Positions 9,025-17,526 of a stretch of DNA of 36,261 bases are shown piece by piece. This stretch comes from Microbulbifer taiwanensis (GTDB lineage Bacteria; Pseudomonadota; Gammaproteobacteria; Pseudomonadales; Cellvibrionaceae). The position numbers and the translations under genes were made by a program. The stretch lies in the NCBI RefSeq assembly GCF_014904815.1, contig NZ_JACZFR010000027.1:1-36261 (forward strand). The letters are read 5' to 3'. The notes under the pieces are model-generated. The model ran no database searches. It was not told where the DNA came from and was given only the letters and a program-made list of their open reading frames with translations. Positions within the stretch are counted from its first letter, which is position 1; every line of letters starts with the position of its first letter.

Positions 9025-9116
9025 GTAGCTTTCCTGTAGTTTCAATACCGGGCAGTCGCGACCCGCAACTGCCTACAACATCTATGCCGGTAGCTCGCCC
9101 GGCTGAAAGGCGGCGT

Positions 9117-9122
9117 ATTCTA
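9117..9122 (-). promoter_or_regulatory. Candidate -10 element for rpsP operon
   Basis: In the 193-base spacer between the ffh stop and rpsP, the minus strand reads TAGAAT (five of six consensus positions), about 93 bases before the rpsP start. No matching -35 hexamer is visible, so it is a weak prediction. No clear ffh terminator is seen in the spacer. Confidence 0.28.
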
Positions 9123-9217
9123 ATGTACGCGCCAGGGTTTGTATAGCGGGGATTTCCAGTGGCAAGTGATCGCGGACACGCGAAAAACGCTCACCCCTGA
9201 GCAGCAACCACTCCAGC

Positions 9218-10624
9218 TCACTTCTTCTTGCCGAAGCCAGGGGGCAACCCGCCAGGCATACCGCCCATACCACCGCCTCCGAGACCCGGCATGCCGCCCA
9301 TACCGCGCATCAGCTTGCTCATGCCGTTGCCCTTGAGCTTTTTCATCATCTTGCCCATCTGCTTGTGCTGCTTGAGCAGGCGATTCAGATCCTGGATCTG
9401 GGTGCCGGAACCGGCGGTGATACGGCGCTTGCGGGAACCACTGAGGATGTCCGGGTTGCGGCGCTCGGCGGGTGTCATGGAGCCGATGATGGCGTCCATG
9501 CGCTTGAATTCCTTTCCCATATCCGCCTGTTGCGCCGCCTGGGCCAGGCCGCCCATTCCGGGCATCTTCTCCATCAGCGAGCCCAAGCCGCCCATATTCT
9601 GCATCTGCTGCAGCTGGTCGCGCAGGTCTTCCAGGTCGAAGCCCTTGCCCTTCTGCACCTTCTTGACCAGTTTCTCGGCCTTGCTCTTGTCGATCTTCTG
9701 CTCCGCCTCCTCGATCAGCGACAGGATGTCGCCCATACCGAGGATCCGCGAGGCGATACGATCGGGGTGAAAGGTCTCCAGGGCGTCGGTCTTTTCACCG
9801 ACACCGATAAACTTGATCGGCTTTCCGGTCACATGACGCACGGACAGGGCCGCACCGCCGCGGGCGTCGCCGTCGGCCTTGGTCAGGATCACACCGGTCA
9901 GCGGCAGCGCGTGATTGAAGGCACTGGCGGTATTGACCGCGTCCTGACCGATCATCGCATCGATCACAAACAGGGTTTCCGCCGGGTTCAGCTCGCCGTG
10001 CAGCTCACGGATCTCGTCCATCAGCTGCTCGTCGATATGCAGGCGGCCGGCGGTATCCACAATCAACACGTCGGCGAACTGCTTGCGCGCCGCATCCATC
10101 GCGCCTCTGGCGATATCCAGCGGCTTCTGTTCTGGGCTCGAAGGATGGAAGAGCGCGTCCACCTCACCGGCCAGAGTCTCCAGCTGCTTGATGGCCGCGG
10201 GGCGGTAGACGTCCGCACTCACCACCATCACCTTTTTCTTCTCGCGCGCCTGCAGGTACTTGGCCAGCTTGGCCACACTGGTGGTCTTACCGGCGCCCTG
10301 CAGGCCCGCCATCAGGATGATCGCCGGTGGCTGCACCGCCAGGTTCAGCGGCTGCGCCGCCTCGCCCATCACCTTGACCAGCTCGTCCTGCACGATTTTG
10401 ACGAACTGCTGACCCGGATTCAGGGCCTTACTGACCTTCTGGCCCACCGCCGCCGTGCGTACCTGCTGTACAAAGGCCTTGACCACCGGCAGGGCCACGT
10501 CCGCCTCCAGCAATGCCTTGCGCACCTCGCGCAGGGTGTCGCGGATGTTATCGTCCGTCAGGCGCGCTTTGCCGGTGACTTTTTTTAACGCCGCCGATAA
10601 GCGGTCGCTCAGGTTATCGAACAT
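9218..10624 (-). CDS. ffh: Signal recognition particle protein Ffh
   Basis: Ffh binds 4.5S RNA and hydrophobic signal sequences and delivers nascent inner-membrane proteins to FtsY. The 468-residue protein shows the N domain (about 1-90), then the G domain with the P-loop GLQGAGKTT (107-115), DTAGRLHID, and TKADGDARGG. The methionine-rich M domain follows, including SGSRKRRITAGSGT for RNA binding. The tail is a Gly/Met-rich stretch (GMGGMPGLGGGGMGGMPGG) ending GFGKKK, slightly longer than in E. coli (453 residues). ATG at 10624 gives MFDNLSDRLSAALKK, the expected start; the frame runs on upstream without similarity. ypjD is divergent, as in E. coli and many gammaproteobacteria. Confidence 0.97.
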   Translation of the reverse strand: MFDNLSDRLSAALKKVTGKARLTDDNIRDTLREVRKALLEADVALPVVKAFVQQVRTAAVGQKVSKALNPGQQFVKIVQDELVKVMGEAAQPLNLAVQPPAIILMAGLQGAGKTTSVAKLAKYLQAREKKKVMVVSADVYRPAAIKQLETLAGEVDALFHPSSPEQKPLDIARGAMDAARKQFADVLIVDTAGRLHIDEQLMDEIRELHGELNPAETLFVIDAMIGQDAVNTASAFNHALPLTGVILTKADGDARGGAALSVRHVTGKPIKFIGVGEKTDALETFHPDRIASRILGMGDILSLIEEAEQKIDKSKAEKLVKKVQKGKGFDLEDLRDQLQQMQNMGGLGSLMEKMPGMGGLAQAAQQADMGKEFKRMDAIIGSMTPAERRNPDILSGSRKRRITAGSGTQIQDLNRLLKQHKQMGKMMKKLKGNGMSKLMRGMGGMPGLGGGGMGGMPGGLPPGFGKKK

Positions 10625-10724
10625 AGATACGTCTCGATCTCTCTGCTTGCGGGCGCAAAGGTTTAGATGCAAGGCCCGTGGTCTTTGCGGAAGCCGGCCC
10701 CGACTCCCCCTGATAAGGCGCGGG

Positions 10725-10730
10725 AGTATA
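10725..10730 (-). promoter_or_regulatory. Candidate -10 element for ffh
   Basis: TATACT on the minus strand, five of six consensus positions, about 100 bases before the ffh start, in the 182-base divergent ffh-ypjD spacer. A -35 at the right distance is poor (TGTGCT). I saw no convincing promoter for ypjD in the same spacer. Confidence 0.38.
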
Positions 10731-10806
10731 GCGCAGGCGGCCTTTCCAGCACAGGCGCACTGTGACACACTGCCGCCCTATCGCAACCGAGACACGGATT
10801 TTATCG

Positions 10807-11607
10807 ATGGCGGCATTCGCCCACTGGACGGCTATAGCGCTCTATCTGGCCACCACCATCGTGGCCGCGCTCGCCTTCGCTCGCAAGCGCCAGCCCGACA
10901 ACCGGCTGCTGCTGGGCCTGCTGGCGACTGCGCTGCTGGCTCACGGCATCTCCCTGGCCTACACCCTGCTTTCTCCCGCGGGCTACCGTTTCGATCTGTT
11001 GGCGATGCTGTCCCTGGTCGCCTGGGTGGTAAACCTGCTGCTGTTGATCCTGGCCGCCGGTCGCCCACTCACCCTGCTGATCCTGATTCTGGCCCCACTG
11101 GGCGCCCTGGCGGAGCTGGCCGCGGTGCACTCCTGGGGTGGCGCGACGCCACGCCAGCAGCTCTCTGCCGGTATCGCCACACACGCACTACTCTCCATTG
11201 CCGCCTATTCCCTGCTGACCCTGGCGACACTGCAGGCGATTTACCTCTATTACCTGAACCAGCAGCTGCACAACCACCGACCCGGCGGTATCAGCCGCCT
11301 GCTGCCACCACTGCAAAGCATGGAATCACTGCTGTTCGGCCTGATCGCCTTCGGCCAGCTGCTGCTCACTGCATCGCTGCTGACCGGCTTTCTGTTCGTG
11401 GATAACCTGTTCGACCAACACCTGGTGCACAAGACGGCATTGTCGATACTCGCCTGGGTCCTCTACACCGTCCTGCTCTGGGGACACTGGAGGCTGGGCT
11501 GGCGCGGCAACACTGCCGTGCGCTGGACCCTGGCCGCCTTCGCCGCGCTGATGCTGGCCTATTTCGGCAGCAAGCTGGTGCTGGAAGTCATACTGCAGCG
11601 CAGTTGA
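10807..11607 (+). CDS. ypjD: Inner membrane protein YpjD, CcsA/CcmC-like
   Basis: The 266-residue product is a polytopic membrane protein with about eight hydrophobic segments and short loops, the size of E. coli YpjD (263). It belongs to the cytochrome c assembly (CcsA/CcmC/CcmF-like) family. The segment HALLSIAAYSLLTLATLQAIYLYYLN and the late motif HLVHKTALSILAWVLYTVLLWGHWRLGWRG fit that family, whose conserved histidines may bind haem. Its role is not well established; some homologues are linked to haem or cation handling. ATG at 10807 gives MAAFAHWTAIALYL, opening directly into the first membrane span. The order ffh (divergent)-ypjD-yfjD is the same as in E. coli and supports the name. 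Confidence 0.88.
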   Translation: MAAFAHWTAIALYLATTIVAALAFARKRQPDNRLLLGLLATALLAHGISLAYTLLSPAGYRFDLLAMLSLVAWVVNLLLLILAAGRPLTLLILILAPLGALAELAAVHSWGGATPRQQLSAGIATHALLSIAAYSLLTLATLQAIYLYYLNQQLHNHRPGGISRLLPPLQSMESLLFGLIAFGQLLLTASLLTGFLFVDNLFDQHLVHKTALSILAWVLYTVLLWGHWRLGWRGNTAVRWTLAAFAALMLAYFGSKLVLEVILQRS

Positions 11608-11692
11608 AGCATTTGACCTCCCTGCCCGCTAAACTTGCGGCGACGGGAATTCTGTTTCAATATCCCCGCTTCGCAATAAAAAGAGTTCTCCC

Positions 11693-12964
11693 TTGAACGA
11701 GATACCGCCCGGCCTGCTATTCAGTCTGCTGGCTCTGCTGATTGTTATTTCCGCCTTCTTCTCCAGCTCTGAAACCAGCATGATGGCGCTCAACCGCTAC
11801 CGCCTGCGCCACCAGGCCAAGAGCGGCCATCGCGGTGCCAGGCGGGCGATGGAGCTGCTGTCGCGCCCGGACAAACTGATCGGCGTCATCCTGATCGGCA
11901 ACAATCTGGTCAATATTCTCGCCTCGGTAATCGCCGGCGTGGTGTTCACCCAGTTGTACGGCGATGCCGGCGTCTTCTATGCCACCGCCGTGCTGACAGT
12001 CGTCATCCTGATTTTCGCCGAGGTAACCCCGAAGACCATCGCCGCCCTGCATCCGGAGAAAATTGCCTTTCCCGCCTCGCTCGTATTGCGCCCACTGCTG
12101 TGGCTGCTGGCCCCGGTAGTGTGGTTGGTGAGCAGCATCTCCAACGGCCTGGCACGCCTGGTCGGCGTTGAGGCGACAGCCGGTTCAGAAGCCGAGCACC
12201 TGGCGCCGGAGGAATTGCGCACAGTGGTATTCGAGTCCGGCGCCCTGTTGCCGAGCAAGCACAAGGGCATGCTGCTGAATGTGCTGGACCTGGACCAGGC
12301 CACGGTGGAAGACATCATGATTCCCCGCAATGAAGTAGTGGGCGTGGACCTAGAAAACAATGGCGACCGGATTCTGCAGCAGCTGGCGGAGAGCAGCTAC
12401 ACCCGCCTGCCGGTATTCGAGGGCGATATCAACCGCGTGGTCGGCATACTGCACCTGCGCCGCGCCGCGCAGATACTGCGCGACGGCCCCGAGGCATTCA
12501 GCGCTGAACGACTCAAGTCCTACACCGACGAACCCTACTTCGTCCCCGAGGCCACGCCGCTGCCGACCCTGCTGATGAACTTCCAGAAGAAGAAGCGCCG
12601 CATGGGTCTGGTGGTGGATGAGTACGGCGAGGTAATGGGCATAGTCACCCTGGAGGACCTGCTGGAGGAAATCGTCGGCGACTTCACCGCCAGCCCGGTG
12701 CCCAGCGAGGACGAGGAAATCGTGTCCGCCGGCGACGGCTGGTACCTGATCGATGGCGGCACCTCCATCCGCGAAATCAACCGCACCCTGCACTGGGAAC
12801 TGCCCACCGATGGCCCCAAGACCTTCAACGGCCTGGCGATGGAGCACCTGGAGAGCATTCCGGACGGCAATATCAGTTTCTACATACTGAATTACCTGGT
12901 GGAAATCGAGGAAGTCTCGGAGAAGATGATTACGCGGGCGCGGGTCAAGAAGATCAACAAGTAA
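11693..12964 (+). CDS. yfjD: CNNM/CBS-domain membrane protein YfjD (CorC/HlyC family)
   Basis: This 423-residue protein has a CNNM (DUF21) membrane domain of three to four spans (about residues 5-150) with the motif FFSSSETSMMALNRYRL, a CBS pair (about 205-330; MIPRNEVVGVDL and RMGLVVDEYGEVMGIVTLEDLLEEIVGD) and a C-terminal CorC/HlyC domain (about 345-420). Relatives are Mg2+/Co2+ exporters or regulators, so a role in divalent cation efflux is likely. The only suitable start is TTG at 11693, with a weak AAGAG upstream; translation is probably modest. It lies 85 bases after ypjD, as in E. coli, and is convergent with rnhB. The residues are intact and the gene looks functional. Confidence 0.92.
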   Translation: MNEIPPGLLFSLLALLIVISAFFSSSETSMMALNRYRLRHQAKSGHRGARRAMELLSRPDKLIGVILIGNNLVNILASVIAGVVFTQLYGDAGVFYATAVLTVVILIFAEVTPKTIAALHPEKIAFPASLVLRPLLWLLAPVVWLVSSISNGLARLVGVEATAGSEAEHLAPEELRTVVFESGALLPSKHKGMLLNVLDLDQATVEDIMIPRNEVVGVDLENNGDRILQQLAESSYTRLPVFEGDINRVVGILHLRRAAQILRDGPEAFSAERLKSYTDEPYFVPEATPLPTLLMNFQKKKRRMGLVVDEYGEVMGIVTLEDLLEEIVGDFTASPVPSEDEEIVSAGDGWYLIDGGTSIREINRTLHWELPTDGPKTFNGLAMEHLESIPDGNISFYILNYLVEIEEVSEKMITRARVKKINK

Positions 12965-12972
12965 CTCCAAGG

Positions 12973-13008
12973 CTTTCGCGGGGTGCGTCCTGCGCCCCCC
13001 CGTGAAAG
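12973..13008. terminator. Bidirectional terminator-like hairpin between yfjD and rnhB
   Basis: CTTTCGCGGGG (12973-12983) pairs with CCCCGTGAAAG (12998-13008) through 11 bp with one wobble, in the 58-base gap between two convergent stops. There is no T-run on either side, so termination efficiency is uncertain. Confidence 0.5.
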
Positions 13009-13022
13009 TGACTGCTTCAACT

Positions 13023-13640
13023 TCAGACAAAGTCCATTGACAGGCGCTTGACCGGCGCGAAGCTGCGCCGATGTATCGGGCTGGGGCCCAGCTGTTCCAG
13101 CGCCTGCAGGTGGGTTCTGGTCGGGTAGCCCTTGTGGCCCGCCAGGCCATAACCCGGATACTTGCGATCCAGCTTCACCATCTCCCGGTCTCGCGTTACC
13201 TTGGCCAGGATCGAGGCCGCGGCAATGGCCTTTACCCGGCCGTCCCCCTTGACCACAGTGTCACAATCGTAGTGCCAGTCCGGTTTCTTGTTGCCGTCCA
13301 CCAGCACAAATTCCGGCTGCACCTGCAACTGCTCTACCGCCCGGCGCATGGCCAGCAGGCTCGCGTGCAGGATATTCAACTGATCGATCTCCTGAACCGT
13401 CGCGCGCGCCACCGCAAAACAGAGCGCGCACTCGTGAATCTCGTCAAACAGTGCTTCGCGCTTCTTTTCGCTCAGTTTCTTGGAATCCGCCAACCCCTCG
13501 ATGGGTCGCGCCGGGTCGAGAATCACCGCCGCCGCAACCACATCCCCTGCCAGGGGGCCGCGCCCTACTTCGTCCACCCCGGCGAGCAGTTCGCCCTTGT
13601 AGGGGCAAGTGTAGGGCGGCAAGATTTCTTGTTTTTTCAT
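13023..13640 (-). CDS. rnhB: Ribonuclease HII
   Basis: RNase HII removes misincorporated ribonucleotides from DNA and degrades RNA-DNA hybrids. The 205-residue protein shows the type 2 RNase H active site: D23-E24 in [13 protein letters not shown]115 in VLVDGNKKP and D133 in [32 protein letters not shown] and the [14 protein letters not shown] segment are also typical. ATG at 13640 gives [22 protein letters not shown] lies about 4 bases upstream. The frame extends upstream into the repeat-containing spacer. It is the last gene of the long rpsB-to-rnhB run. In E. coli the next gene is dnaE, but here rnhB meets yfjD, so synteny breaks at this point. Confidence 0.95.
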   Translation of the reverse strand: MKKQEILPPYTCPYKGELLAGVDEVGRGPLAGDVVAAAVILDPARPIEGLADSKKLSEKKREALFDEIHECALCFAVARATVQEIDQLNILHASLLAMRRAVEQLQVQPEFVLVDGNKKPDWHYDCDTVVKGDGRVKAIAAASILAKVTRDREMVKLDRKYPGYGLAGHKGYPTRTHLQALEQLGPSPIHRRSFAPVKRLSMDFV

Positions 13641-13695
13641 GACTCTTGTTTGTTCTTGGCAGGAATGACAGATCCAGGATATCGGCCACCCCAGA

Positions 13696-13736
13696 TCGCG
13701 GCCATGGGCGGATGGCCGCCCCACCGCTCCTACAGG
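13696..13736. repeat. REP-like element between lpxB and rnhB
   Basis: A 41-base element whose inner part, GCGGCCAT (13698-13705) and ATGGCCGC (13712-13719), forms an 8-bp palindrome with a 6-base loop. It ends in the family tail GCTCCTACAGG (13726-13736). Its first 27 bases are identical to the copy at 33685. Read on the minus strand, the tail CTGTAGGAGC contains the TAG stop of lpxB (13732-13730). Confidence 0.75.
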
Positions 13737-14914
13737 GGGTTGTTGTGTGAGCTTCCGGCCGTTTCTGAATCGAGTAGATTGCAGACAGCATCCGCGGCGC
13801 GCTCCGAGGCGTTGCGCCGCAACTGCTGGTGCAGATCGTCGAATTCGCGCAGCAGCTGGTCGCAGAGCAGTGGATCGTCAAAAAACTGCAGCAGTGCGGC
13901 GCCGAGGTTTTCCGGCGTGGCGTCGTCCTGCAGTATTTCCGGCACCAGTTCCCGCTGCGCCAGCAGGTTCGGCAGCGACACCCAGGGCGTGTGCAGCATG
14001 CGGGAAAATATCGCGTAGGAGAGCCTGGCCATCCGATAGGCGACCACCATCGGCTTTTTCAGCAGCATGGTTTCCAGTGTGGCCGTGCCGGAGGCGATCA
14101 GCACATTGTCGGCGGCGGCCAGGGCCTTATGGGAATCCCCCTCCAGCAGCATCACGGGCAAATCCGAAAAGCCCTCCAACTGGGTTTTCAGTTCTGCCAG
14201 GCGCTGCTCATTGGCCGCCGGCAGCACGAACTTCAGGTCGGAATGGCGCTGGTAACACCAGCGCGCCGTCTGCAGAAACAGAGGTCCCAACAAGCGCACT
14301 TCGCCGCCGCGGCTGCCCGGCAGCAGCGCGATCACCCGGTCGTCCGGGGCCAGCCCCAGATCGCGACGCGCCTCTCCCATTTCCACCTGCAATGGAATTT
14401 CGTCCGCCAGCGGATGGCCGACAAAGGTGACCGGCACACTGTGCTCACGATAGAAATCGGCCTCGAACGGCAGCAGTGTCAGCATATGATCCACCGCCCT
14501 AGCGATTTTCTTGATACGCCCACGGCGCCAGGCCCAGACAGATGGGCTGACGTAGTGCATTGTCGGAATACCTGCGCCCTTAAGAGACTCTTCCAGGCTG
14601 AGGTTAAAATCTGGCGAATCGATACCAATAAAGAGATCGGGGGGATTGTCGATAAAGTGCTGGCGCAGGGTACGTCGGATTTTCAGCAGTTCCGGTAGGC
14701 GCTTGAGCGGTTCCACCAGACCCATTACCGAAAGCCGCTCCATCGGGAACAGGGAATTGGCTCCCAACGCCAGCATGCGCGGACCGGCAATGCCCTCAAC
14801 CAGCAAACGGGGAAAACGTTTTTGCAGCGCGGCAATAAGGCCGGCACCGAGAATATCGCCGGACGCCTCGCCGGCGACGACGCCAATTCGGAGCGGTTTT
14901 TCCTCGACTGTCAC
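13730..14914 (-). CDS. lpxB: Lipid-A-disaccharide synthase
   Basis: LpxB (GT19 family) joins UDP-2,3-diacylglucosamine and lipid X to form the lipid A disaccharide at the inner face of the cytoplasmic membrane. The 394-residue product carries the family motifs [15 protein letters not shown] near the N-terminus, [47 protein letters not shown] and [11 protein letters not shown], with the expected spacing. Translation starts at GTG 14914 ([16 protein letters not shown]) with GAGGA 9 bases upstream. The 96-base spacer from lpxA contains another copy of the CTGTAGGAGC repeat. The last codons are CTG TAG, both inside the adjacent repeat, so the stop codon is repeat-derived. Confidence 0.96.
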   Translation of the reverse strand: MTVEEKPLRIGVVAGEASGDILGAGLIAALQKRFPRLLVEGIAGPRMLALGANSLFPMERLSVMGLVEPLKRLPELLKIRRTLRQHFIDNPPDLFIGIDSPDFNLSLEESLKGAGIPTMHYVSPSVWAWRRGRIKKIARAVDHMLTLLPFEADFYREHSVPVTFVGHPLADEIPLQVEMGEARRDLGLAPDDRVIALLPGSRGGEVRLLGPLFLQTARWCYQRHSDLKFVLPAANEQRLAELKTQLEGFSDLPVMLLEGDSHKALAAADNVLIASGTATLETMLLKKPMVVAYRMARLSYAIFSRMLHTPWVSLPNLLAQRELVPEILQDDATPENLGAALLQFFDDPLLCDQLLREFDDLHQQLRRNASERAADAVCNLLDSETAGSSHNNPL

Positions 14915-14945
14915 TCGGCGAAGTCCTCTCTTTTTGGGGCCCAGG

Positions 14946-14988
14946 GCGCCGTGAATACCCGAAGCAGCCGACCGCCGCTCCTACAGGG
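14946..14988. repeat. REP-like element between lpxA and lpxB
   Basis: This spacer copy has GGCGCCGTGAATAC (from 14946) at one side and GCCGCTCCTACAGGG (14974-14988) at the other. The first module recurs at 29569 and the second at four other places in the window. It is not used as start or stop of a gene here. Confidence 0.6.
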
Positions 14989-15010
14989 TGCAATGACAAA
15001 ATTAATCAGG

Positions 15011-15790
15011 TTAGCGCACGATACCGCGGCTGGAAGATGTGAGGGAGTCGATCCAGGGCTGCACTACAGGCGACTGCTTGCGCAATTCAGCCAGTGCCTC
15101 CAGCGCCTCCTGCATGGTGAGACCGCGGCGATAGACAACTTTGTAGGCTTTGTTGATCAGGGCAATTTCGTCGCGGGAGAATCCTCGGCGGCGCAGCCCT
15201 TCAGCGTTGATGGTTTTGGCCTCCGCCGGATTTCCGGCAACCATCACGTAGGCGGGAACATCCTTGCCAATGGCGGCCCCCATACCGGTAAAGGCGTGTT
15301 CGCCGATGGTGCAATACTGGTGCACCAGGCTGAAGCCACTGAGAATGGCCCAATCCCTGACTTCCACATGGCCGGCCAGAGCAACATTGTTGACCAGGAT
15401 GGTGTTATTGCAGATGATGCTGTCGTGCCCCACGTGGGCGTAGGCCATGATCAGGTTGTCGTTGCCGATGGTGGTCTCGCCGCGATCCTGTACTGTACCG
15501 CGATGAATGGTGACGCCCTCGCGAATTACGTTGTTGTCACCGACCACCAGAGTGGTGTCCTCGCCCTGATACTTCTTGTCCGGTGTATCCTGGCCGACGG
15601 AGGCAAACTGGTAAATGCGATTGTTTTTACCCAGCCTGGTGGGCCCACTCAGCACCACATGGGAAGCGATTTCGCAGCCATCACCGATTTCAACTCCGGG
15701 CCCCACCACTGTGTAGGGACCGATACTCACCCCGGATCCGATAGTTGCCGATTCGTCGACAATGGCAGTGGGGTGGATAGTCGTCTGCAT
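15011..15790 (-). CDS. lpxA: UDP-N-acetylglucosamine O-acyltransferase
   Basis: LpxA performs the first step of lipid A synthesis, moving a 3-hydroxyacyl chain from ACP to the 3-OH of UDP-GlcNAc. The 259-residue protein is a left-handed beta helix: residues 1-190 are hexapeptide repeats (HPTAIVDESATIGSGVSIGP and so on). The catalytic histidine is H122 in MAYAHVGHDSII. A helical C-terminal domain starts near GFSRDEIALINKAYKVVYRR. ATG at 15790 has GAGG and AGGG upstream. fabZ lies upstream and lpxB downstream, the usual order, which lets LpxA and FabZ draw on the same 3-hydroxyacyl-ACP pool. Confidence 0.96.
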   Translation of the reverse strand: MQTTIHPTAIVDESATIGSGVSIGPYTVVGPGVEIGDGCEIASHVVLSGPTRLGKNNRIYQFASVGQDTPDKKYQGEDTTLVVGDNNVIREGVTIHRGTVQDRGETTIGNDNLIMAYAHVGHDSIICNNTILVNNVALAGHVEVRDWAILSGFSLVHQYCTIGEHAFTGMGAAIGKDVPAYVMVAGNPAEAKTINAEGLRRRGFSRDEIALINKAYKVVYRRGLTMQEALEALAELRKQSPVVQPWIDSLTSSSRGIVR

Positions 15791-15910
15791 TCTGCGCCCT
15801 ACTCCTCGGATGCTGGAAAACCCGGCTACTTTAAACCCGAAGCAAAAATAAAGGAACCGAATTGGTCACAGTGTTGCCGCGTCAGCGCCCCGACCTGTCG
15901 CGGCAGTCGA

Positions 15911-16348
15911 TCAAACTCTTTTAACGGCGCACAGGACTTCGGCGGAAGTTGCCAGCTCACCGTCGACACTCGCCTTGCAGGCAAATTTCCAGATACCGCG
16001 GCGTTCGGAAACCACCTCGGATTCCAGCTGCAACCGGTCTCCCGGCACTACCTGCCGCTTGAAGCGCACATTGTCGATACCGCCAAACAGATAGAGGTAA
16101 CCGTCTTCGGGTTTCTGGCCGAGGGTCTTGAATCCGAGAATGCCGGACACTTGCGCCAGCGCCTCAACGATCATGACTCCGGGGAAAATCGGTACCTCGG
16201 GGAAATGGCCGTTGAATACCTCTTCATTGACGGAGATATTCTTGTAGCCCTTGATATATTTCCCTTCTTCGAGCTCCACGACCCGGTCCACCAGCAGAAA
16301 AGGATAGCGGTGCGGAAGGTATTGACGAATTTCACGTACATCCATCAT
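15911..16348 (-). CDS. fabZ: 3-hydroxyacyl-ACP dehydratase FabZ
   Basis: FabZ dehydrates 3-hydroxyacyl-ACP in fatty acid elongation and so competes with LpxA for the same precursor. The 145-residue hotdog-fold protein contains [13 protein letters not shown] and the active site [21 protein letters not shown], with catalytic H48 and E62. Two ATG codons stand in tandem (16348 and 16345); GGGGA lies about 10 bases upstream of the first. The 96-base leader contains an unusual 11-bp perfect inverted repeat. Downstream of the stop, the fabZ-lpxA spacer holds a weaker 7-bp stem (TGCCGCG 15875-15881 with CGCGGCA 15899-15905). Confidence 0.96.
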   Translation of the reverse strand: MMDVREIRQYLPHRYPFLLVDRVVELEEGKYIKGYKNISVNEEVFNGHFPEVPIFPGVMIVEALAQVSGILGFKTLGQKPEDGYLYLFGGIDNVRFKRQVVPGDRLQLESEVVSERRGIWKFACKASVDGELATSAEVLCAVKRV

Positions 16349-16370
16349 TCAAAAAGTCCCCAGAAACCAC

Positions 16371-16410
16371 TTCGGGGCGTAAATGTACTGCCGCACACCT
16401 ACGCCCCGAA
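16371..16410 (-). promoter_or_regulatory. Perfect 11-bp inverted repeat in fabZ leader
   Basis: TTCGGGGCGTA (16371-16381) and TACGCCCCGAA (16400-16410) are exact reverse complements separated by 18 bases. The stem ends 22 bases before the fabZ start, inside the lpxD-fabZ spacer. No T-run follows on the minus strand, so it is not a simple terminator; an RNA hairpin modulating fabZ translation, or a dyad operator, are both possible. Confidence 0.45.
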
Positions 16411-16444
16411 AACAACAAACCCAATGTGATCGACTAAACGTCGG

Positions 16445-17506
16445 TTAATCTTCCGTCCCTTCCCGATGCACCAGCGATTCGAGCCGCTTTTCCAGCTCTT
16501 TCAGCCGGCGCGCCATCTGGTCCAACTGCCCGTAGCGCACTGCGTTACGGCGCCAGCTGCGACTGTCGGAGAAGGGGGTACCGCTGGAGTAGGAGCCGGT
16601 GCTGTCAATAGACTTGGTCACCAGCGTCCTCGCGGTAATATGGCTGCCATCCGCCACGCTGATATGCCCTATGACGCCGGCACCACCGGCGAGGGTACAG
16701 TGTTTACCGATGGTCGCACTGCCGGCCACCGCTGAACAGGCGGCCATGGCTGAGTAGTCACCAATCCGCACATTGTGCGCGATTTGTACCTGGTTGTCGA
16801 TCTTGACCCCGCGCCCGATCACGGTATTACCCAGCGCTCCGCGATCGATACAGGAACAGGCCCCGATTTCCACTTCGTCGCCTATTTCAACGCCGCCCAG
16901 TTGGTGAATCTTGGTCCACTGGCGCCGGTGGGGCGCGAAGCCAAAGCCGTCCGCCCCAATCACCGCCTGACTGTGAATGACGCAATCGCGCCCGATGGTA
17001 CAGCCGTGATACACGACAGCGCCCGCATACAGGCGGCTACCGGCACCAATTTCGCTGCACTCTCCCACCACACAGTTGGCGCCAACCCTGACGCCAGCAC
17101 CTATGCGGGCGAACGCCTCGATCACCGCACCAGCGGCGATACTGGCAGAGGCATCAACCTCCGCATCGGGATGCACAGTCGCCGCCGGGTGAATGCCCGG
17201 GGCCGGTCGCGGCGCGATATCAAAAATAGCAGTGGCGCAAGCAAAGGCATGGTATGGGTCATCGACGACCAGTGCAGTCACCGGGCACTCACCGGCGAGC
17301 TCTTCACTCAACAGCACGGCACAGGCCCGCGTACCAGAGAGAAAGCGGCGGTAATTGGCGCTGGCCAGAAAGCTGGCCTGATCGGGCTCTGCATCCTGTA
17401 ACGTACTGAGCCCGGAAACCGACTGATCGGCATCGGCCCCGGGTACAAGACGCAGTTCGGCACCCAGCTGTTGTGCCAGCTGGGTGAGGGTCGGCTTAGC
17501 TGTCAT
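16445..17506 (-). CDS. lpxD: UDP-3-O-(3-hydroxyacyl)glucosamine N-acyltransferase
   Basis: LpxD adds the second, N-linked 3-hydroxyacyl chain to the lipid A precursor. The 353-residue protein (E. coli 341) has an N-terminal uridine-binding domain (about 1-100; SFLASANYRRFLSGTRACAVLL) and a left-handed beta helix of hexapeptide repeats (about 105-310). The HSQAVIGADGFGFAP segment and the catalytic-histidine region NQVQIAHNVRIGDYS are diagnostic. The C-terminal tail (WRRNAVRYGQLDQMARRLKELEKRLESL) is a predicted helix or coiled coil that trimerises the protein. ATG at 17506 lies 20 bases after the skp stop, without a strong ribosome binding site. Confidence 0.96.
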   Translation of the reverse strand: MTAKPTLTQLAQQLGAELRLVPGADADQSVSGLSTLQDAEPDQASFLASANYRRFLSGTRACAVLLSEELAGECPVTALVVDDPYHAFACATAIFDIAPRPAPGIHPAATVHPDAEVDASASIAAGAVIEAFARIGAGVRVGANCVVGECSEIGAGSRLYAGAVVYHGCTIGRDCVIHSQAVIGADGFGFAPHRRQWTKIHQLGGVEIGDEVEIGACSCIDRGALGNTVIGRGVKIDNQVQIAHNVRIGDYSAMAACSAVAGSATIGKHCTLAGGAGVIGHISVADGSHITARTLVTKSIDSTGSYSSGTPFSDSRSWRRNAVRYGQLDQMARRLKELEKRLESLVHREGTED

Positions 17507-17526
17507 AGAGGATATTTCGAAGCGTA

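Noticed and set aside
14822..16429. Long plus-strand open frame (about 535 codons) opposite lpxA and fabZ
   Set aside because: It is antisense to two well-conserved genes and has no recognisable domain; high GC at third positions creates such frames.
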